In this document: positions 30,545 to 34,497 of the stretch, one piece after another
How the letters are laid out: every line of letters begins with the position of its first letter
How positions within the stretch are numbered: the first letter of the stretch is position 1
Source: a virus
Strand: one strand, 5' to 3'
IMG/VR virus record: IMGVR_UViG_3300020418_000019
Span: 1-34,497 of that record
Length of the DNA stretch: 34,497 nucleotides
Notes under the pieces: model-generated
The model's database searches: none
What the model was told of the DNA's origin: nothing
What the model saw: the letters and a program-made list of their open reading frames with translations, nothing else
Translations under genes and position numbers: made by a program

Positions 30545-30578
30545 GTGTGACCGTAAAGCAAAGAGTAGTTGGTAACCT
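30545..30578 (+). promoter_or_regulatory. Late promoter-like element L4 (GTGTGACCGTAA-N16-TAACCT)
   Basis: GTGTGACCGTAA (30545-30556), 16 bp, then TAACCT (30573-30578), in the 63-bp gap between the giant gene and the tail fibre. The predicted start near 30585 leaves a leader of about 21 nt. A second -10-like TAAGAT at 30583 is possible but breaks the spacing shared by the other copies. Confidence 0.7.
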
Positions 30579-30605
30579 TAATAAGATAGTGAATAAGTCT
30601 AATTA

Positions 30606-33212
30606 ATGACGATCAATTCGACTACAAGAAAGACGAATGCGTTAGTTGGTAATGGTAATACTGCTACATATCCGTTTGCCTTTAAAGTTTTTACAGACGC
30701 AGATGTATTAGTAAAAAAATTAGAAGTAAGTACAAGTATAGAAACTACATTAACTCTTGGTGCAAATAATGATTATATAGTTACTTTAAACTCAGACCAA
30801 AACGGTAACCCCGGTGGAAGCATAACACTTAAGCAAGGTGGAAATGATTTCAATTTACCTAGTGGTTTTCAATTAGTTATTACATCTGCATTAGAACCAT
30901 TACAAGGTACAGACCTTACAAACCAAGGTGGTTTTTATCCAGAAGTTATTAATGACGCTTTAGATAAAGCAGTTATATTACATCAACAACAACAAGATGA
31001 ATTAGATAGATCAATTAAATTTTCTTTAACTAATACTATTGGTAGTTTAGAAATTACAGAGAATGCTGCAAATCGTGCTAATAAAGTTTTAGGTTTTGAT
31101 AATTTAGGTGAGTTTGAAATACTCAAAGAATTAGGAACATACCGTGGTGATTGGGCAGCAAGTAGAGCATATGCAGTTAGAGATCTTGTAAAAGATACAT
31201 CTACAAACAATATTTATTTTTGTAATACAGCACACACTTCACAAGGTTCACAACCACTAACAACTAATACTAACTCTGCAAACTGGGATCTTATTGTAGA
31301 TGCAGCAGCAGCTACAACGTCTGCAAACAATGCAGCATCGTCAGCTACAGCAGCAGCAACTAGTGAAACTAACGCAGCTAACAGTGCAACAGCAGCAGCT
31401 ACGTCAGAAACAAATGCAGCAACATCAGAAACAAATGCAAACACACATAAAAATGACGCACAAACTGCAAAGACGGCTGCTGAGACAGCACAAACGGCTG
31501 CTGAGACAGCTAAGACAGCAGCAGAAACTGCATTAGATACATTTGATGATAGATATTTAGGTGCAAAAAGTTCTGACCCGGCTACAGATAATGACGGTAA
31601 TGCACTTATAGATGGAGCGTTATATTACAACACAACAGATAACATAACTAAAGTCTATGATTTAGCTACAACATCTTGGTTAGCTTTAAACATAACTGGA
31701 ACCGATTTAGCCAATACAAATACAGTTGCAGGTGCAATAGCTAATGTAAACAATGTTGGTGGTTCTATAGCAAACGTCAACACCGTAGCAAGCAACATAT
31801 CAAATGTTAATACGGTTGCAGCAGATATAGCAAAAGTAATTACGGTAGCAAACGATTTAAACGAAACTGTTTCTGAGATAGAAGTAGCAGCAGCAGATCT
31901 ACAAGAAACCACATCTGAAATAGATACAGTTGCAAATAGTATTACAAACGTAGATTTAGTTGGAAATAATATCAGCAATATAAATGCGTTAGGTCAAGTA
32001 TTAGCAGGTCAAACAACATACACAGTTACCGTATCAGGCGGTGTATTTTATATTGATGGCGTTTCTGCACCAACTTTAAATTTAATTAGAGGATATACAT
32101 ATATATTTAATCAAGCAGACAACACAAATAATAATCATCCACTAGCTTTTAAAGATGCAAGCGGTAATTCATATACAACTGGAGTAACAGTAAATGGTAC
32201 AGCAGGTCAAGCAGGTGCAAACGTAACTTTTGTTGTACCTGCAAATGCACCTGCATCATTACGTTATTACTGTACAGTGCATGGCAATGGCATGGGTAAT
32301 ACTATTGCTGTTGGTGATGACAACATTGGAGTTGTAGCAGGTAGCATAGGCAATGTAAATACTGTTGCAGGTGACATTGCAAACGTAAATAATGTTGGCG
32401 GTAGTATTGCTAATGTCAATACTGTTGCAAGCAATATAAGCGGTATAAATGATTTTGCAGCTAGATATAGAGTTGGCCCTACAAACCCAACAACTGATCT
32501 TGATAATGGTGATTTATTTTATAATACAAATTTAGGAAAATTACTTGTATACAACGCAGGTACTAGTGCATGGGAAGAAACACAAACTATTGGTAATTTC
32601 TTTATAAATACTATTAGTCAATTTACTGGTACTGGTGGTAATAGTGCAACGTTTAATGGTGTTGCATACAAGTTTACCTTAAGCAATGCAGGTCAATTTG
32701 CACAACAAATGTTGGTAAGTATCAACGGTGTTGTACAAAAACCTAATAGTGGATCAAGTCAACCGGCAGAAGGTTTTGCTATTAGTGGTAGTGAAATTAT
32801 ATTTGCTGCTCCACCTCCTACTGGTGCAGATTATTTCATTATTACAATTGGTGCGACAGTTAGTATTGGAACACCAAGTGCAGGTTCAGTTGGAACTACA
32901 GAATTAGCAGACGAATCAGTTACGTTAGCTAAATTAGAGCATGGAACACCGTCTACTGATGGCAAGTTTTTAAGGTCTAATAACGGTGCAGATCCAACAT
33001 ATGAAGCTGCATCTTCTCCTGAGATATATGGTTTTAATACTGACACAGATCCTACAAGTAATACTTATGGGCATCTAATAGTAACCACCACAAACGGTGG
33101 TGTGGACAATATATCTGGGGCAGTTTATGATGCATTTGAAGATGTAATATATGCTGCTACAGGTTTCACTTTCACCAAAAATGCGAGTGGTAATTTAATT
33201 GCAACTATTTAA
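30606..33212 (+). CDS. Tail fibre with T7-like N-terminus and embedded cupredoxin-like domain, 868 aa
   Basis: An 868-residue fibre. Residues 1-150 follow the T7 gp17-type virion-anchoring domain ('TINSTTRKTNALVGNGNTAT', 'YPFAFKVFTDADVLV', later 'FYPEVINDALDKAVILHQQQ'). About 230-312 is an Ala/Thr-rich coiled coil with TNAATSETNA and TAAETAK repeats. Two 'YLGAKSSDPATDNDGNALID ... LYYNTTD'-type beta modules occur (about 320-360 and 618-660). 'NVNTVAxxIANVNNVGGSIA' repeats sit on both sides of a cupredoxin-like domain (about 469-572). In that domain H511 (NHPLAF) and C556-x2-H559-x3-M563 (YYCTVHGNGM) form the complete type 1 copper ligand set. The C-terminal part has 'ITLAKLEHG'-type motifs shared with the gene at 34187. 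It recognises the host receptor. Late element L4 lies upstream. Confidence 0.88.
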   Translation: MTINSTTRKTNALVGNGNTATYPFAFKVFTDADVLVKKLEVSTSIETTLTLGANNDYIVTLNSDQNGNPGGSITLKQGGNDFNLPSGFQLVITSALEPLQGTDLTNQGGFYPEVINDALDKAVILHQQQQDELDRSIKFSLTNTIGSLEITENAANRANKVLGFDNLGEFEILKELGTYRGDWAASRAYAVRDLVKDTSTNNIYFCNTAHTSQGSQPLTTNTNSANWDLIVDAAAATTSANNAASSATAAATSETNAANSATAAATSETNAATSETNANTHKNDAQTAKTAAETAQTAAETAKTAAETALDTFDDRYLGAKSSDPATDNDGNALIDGALYYNTTDNITKVYDLATTSWLALNITGTDLANTNTVAGAIANVNNVGGSIANVNTVASNISNVNTVAADIAKVITVANDLNETVSEIEVAAADLQETTSEIDTVANSITNVDLVGNNISNINALGQVLAGQTTYTVTVSGGVFYIDGVSAPTLNLIRGYTYIFNQADNTNNNHPLAFKDASGNSYTTGVTVNGTAGQAGANVTFVVPANAPASLRYYCTVHGNGMGNTIAVGDDNIGVVAGSIGNVNTVAGDIANVNNVGGSIANVNTVASNISGINDFAARYRVGPTNPTTDLDNGDLFYNTNLGKLLVYNAGTSAWEETQTIGNFFINTISQFTGTGGNSATFNGVAYKFTLSNAGQFAQQMLVSINGVVQKPNSGSSQPAEGFAISGSEIIFAAPPPTGADYFIITIGATVSIGTPSAGSVGTTELADESVTLAKLEHGTPSTDGKFLRSNNGADPTYEAASSPEIYGFNTDTDPTSNTYGHLIVTTTNGGVDNISGAVYDAFEDVIYAATGFTFTKNASGNLIATI
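31473..31510 (+). repeat. 17-bp direct repeats in the fibre coiled coil
   Basis: ACGGCTGCTGAGACAGC occurs at 31473-31489 and 31494-31510, identical, 21 bp apart (one heptad). They encode successive TAAETA(Q/K) heptads. A recent expansion is likely because neighbouring repeats of the same peptide use other codons. Confidence 0.8.
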
Positions 33213-33214
33213 TT

Positions 33215-33913
33215 ATGGCAACTATTGATTTAGGCAAAATTAAACAAGTCTGGCGAGGAACGTACAACAGTGCTAATTCATATACTGCTGACGATCTCGT
33301 TGCCTATACAGACAGTGGTATTACATCCACATATATAGCTATTGCAGCTTCAGATAGTAGCAATCAGCAAGTACCATCAACAAGTGGAACTGCTACTGCC
33401 AACTATTGGGAGTATGTAGCAAAAGGTGTAACTGATCCTATACCTACACAAGATTCTAATACTAACGGTAAATTTTTACAAAGTAATGGGTCGGCATTAT
33501 CTTTTCAAAGTGTAGAAGCATTTGTATCTGGCATGATATTAATTTGGTCAGGTGCTGCAAACGCTATACCAACTGGTTGGGTTTTATGTAATGGTTCAAA
33601 CAGTACACCAGACTTACGAGGTAAGTTTGTTGTTGGTTATCACGATGGTGATAGTGATTACGATGTAGGCGATACAGGTGGAGCAGCATCAGTAACTCTA
33701 ACAGTTGATCAAATGCCTGCACACTCACATACAGCAACTACAAAAGGTACTTCTGGAAGTCACTCTTGGACACAATTTGGTGCAGGTAGAAACGATTGGA
33801 ACTATCCCGGAGAAAACTCCAGAGGATCTGCAACTACAGCTGATACTGGTGGCGGTCAAGCACACGAAAACAGACCTCCATTCTATGCCCTTTGCTACAT
33901 TATGAAATCTTAA
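33215..33913 (+). CDS. Tail collar-domain protein, 232 aa
   Basis: A 232-residue tail protein. The N-terminal part ('VWRGTYNSANSYTADDLVAY', about 12-31, then 'YWEYVAKG') is a small carbohydrate-binding-like beta module. A 'NGKFLQSNGSALSFQSV' segment (about 83-99) echoes the fibre. The C-terminal half is a phage tail collar domain: 'GMILIWSGAANAIPTGWVLC', 'STPDLRGKFVVGYHDGDSDY', 'TVDQMPAHSHTATT' and the typical ending 'HENRPPFYALCYIMKS'. Such proteins decorate fibre tips or collars and help adsorption. It starts 2 nt after the fibre stop and is in the same late block. Confidence 0.88.
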   Translation: MATIDLGKIKQVWRGTYNSANSYTADDLVAYTDSGITSTYIAIAASDSSNQQVPSTSGTATANYWEYVAKGVTDPIPTQDSNTNGKFLQSNGSALSFQSVEAFVSGMILIWSGAANAIPTGWVLCNGSNSTPDLRGKFVVGYHDGDSDYDVGDTGGAASVTLTVDQMPAHSHTATTKGTSGSHSWTQFGAGRNDWNYPGENSRGSATTADTGGGQAHENRPPFYALCYIMKS

Positions 33914-33915
33914 TC

Positions 33916-34182
33916 ATGAAATTTAATTGGAAGCTTGCAAGACTTTATCTTTACCCTTGCGGATACGACATTATCGCAGCTAACTATCCTTATGCATCAG
34001 GTGGTGATGCTACAAAAAAAGCTGCAATAGATGCACACATTGCATTAGTAAATACTGCAATACCAGAAGATTCTACTGAGTATACAGAAGCAGAACTTTA
34101 TGCAAAATTTGAATCAATCAAAGATGATGCTGCGTTTATAAAAATGAATGACAACAACTACTGGTACAAAAACATTTATTAA
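33916..34182 (+). CDS. Hypothetical protein, 88 aa, between tail genes
   Basis: ATG 33916, 2 nt after the collar gene, opens an 88-residue frame; an upstream ATG at 33892 would overlap the collar gene and is not used. The product starts MKFNWKLARLYLYPCGYDII and contains 'AAIDAHIALVNTAIPEDSTE' and 'LYAKFESIKDDAAF', ending with 'NNYWYKNIY'. No family is recognised. Its place among fibre and collar genes suggests a tail assembly chaperone or small structural part, which is inference only. Confidence 0.68.
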   Translation: MKFNWKLARLYLYPCGYDIIAANYPYASGGDATKKAAIDAHIALVNTAIPEDSTEYTEAELYAKFESIKDDAAFIKMNDNNYWYKNIY

Positions 34183-34186
34183 TTAA

Positions 34187-34497
34187 ATGGCATTAACTAA
34201 AATTTCTACTGATGGCGTTAAGGATGATGCTATAACAAAAGCAAAAATCCCTGCGGATCAAATAGAAGCTAGTGAACTGGCTAACAATGCCGTAGACACT
34301 AATGCTATACAAGACGAAGCTGTAACATTAGCTAAGTTAGAACATGGTGATGCTAATAATGATGGCAAGTTTTTACGAGCAAACAATGGAGCAGATCCTA
34401 GTTATGAAGCTATTGCTCAACCTGACTTAACAAATTTAAGTGCTAGTAATCTTACGTCAGGTACAATACCAGACGCACGTTTTCCGTCTGCGTTACC
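34187..34497 (+). CDS. Tail fibre-like protein (partial, C-terminus off the window)
   Basis: A frame from ATG 34187 open to the right edge (103 codons). The product (MALTKISTDGVKDDAITKAK ... ) is made of short beta/turn repeats typical of tail fibre shafts: 'IPADQIEASELANNAVDTNA', 'LTNLSASNLTSGTIPDARFP'. Residues about 45-75 ('EAVTLAKLEHG', 'DGKFLRANNGADPSYEA') nearly repeat a segment of the fibre at 30606-33212. It is probably another receptor-binding or fibre-tip protein. Confidence 0.8.
   Translation, partial: MALTKISTDGVKDDAITKAKIPADQIEASELANNAVDTNAIQDEAVTLAKLEHGDANNDGKFLRANNGADPSYEAIAQPDLTNLSASNLTSGTIPDARFPSAL

Noticed and set aside
31300-31536. Gln-rich 78-codon ORF in another frame of the tail fibre
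   Set aside because: It is the frame-shifted reading of GCA/ACA-rich Ala/Thr repeats, giving poly-Gln-like sequence with no start signal.
30606-34497. Diversity-generating retroelement, considered because of the BPP-1-like head genes
   Set aside because: No reverse transcriptase, template repeat or adenine-biased variable repeat is visible near the tail genes within this window.
1-34497. tRNA genes, CRISPR arrays, insertion sequences and attachment sites
   Set aside because: No cloverleaf-like sequence with a GTTC-type T-loop, no regularly spaced repeats, no transposase or integrase; the only perfect intergenic repeat is the 20-bp leader.

Overview
The window is part of the genome of a tailed double-stranded DNA phage with a podovirus-type virion. 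The DNA is visibly AT-rich. The capsid block (Bbp19-, scaffold-, MCP- and Bbp16-like proteins) resembles Bordetella phage BPP-1, and the tail tubes, ejection proteins and tail fibre are T7-like in organisation. Low GC, two 2-oxoglutarate/Fe(II) oxygenases and the tail-fibre style fit marine viruses infecting low-GC bacteria, but this is inference and the host cannot be read from the sequence. No integrase, lysis gene, DNA or RNA polymerase, tRNA or genome terminus is visible; both edges cut through genes (a RusA-like resolvase on the left, a tail protein on the right).

Left block (1-7461, leftward): early genes. Two short units lie nearest the control region (7159-7461 and 6651-7115), each followed by a hairpin-plus-T terminator. 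Next come a Cro/CI-like HTH protein and a zinc-ribbon protein, then a long operon whose genes overlap or nearly abut. That operon runs from unknown early proteins through an HTH protein, YqaJ-type exonuclease, RecT annealase, DUF1376 replication protein, DnaC-like helicase loader and a 2OG oxygenase to RusA. It is a lambdoid-style recombination/replication set.

Control region (7462-7589): divergent promoters. Three leftward promoters carry related 19-bp, partly palindromic elements between their -35 and -10 boxes; these look like operators, probably for the HTH protein.

Right block (7590-34497, rightward): packaging (HTH protein, TerS, TerL), an Asp/Asn-hydroxylase-like 2OG enzyme, GNAT, portal, three tiny Lys-rich proteins, capsid genes, a terminator, tail tubes A and B, three internal virion proteins (one of 2667 aa), the tail fibre and collar-type tail proteins. 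A bipartite element, GTGTGACCGTAA-N16-TAnnnT, occurs four times, always rightward and always at a module boundary (10135, 13486, 19534, 30545). It looks like a phage-specific late promoter.

The most unusual observation is a 124-codon ORF (26095-26469) nested in the +1 frame of the giant virion gene. It has a perfect AGGAGG ribosome-binding site, and the codon usage of the host frame changes across just that interval. It lies over the segment encoding an ADP-ribosyltransferase-like domain. A cupredoxin-like domain with a complete set of type 1 copper ligands inside the tail fibre is also notable.
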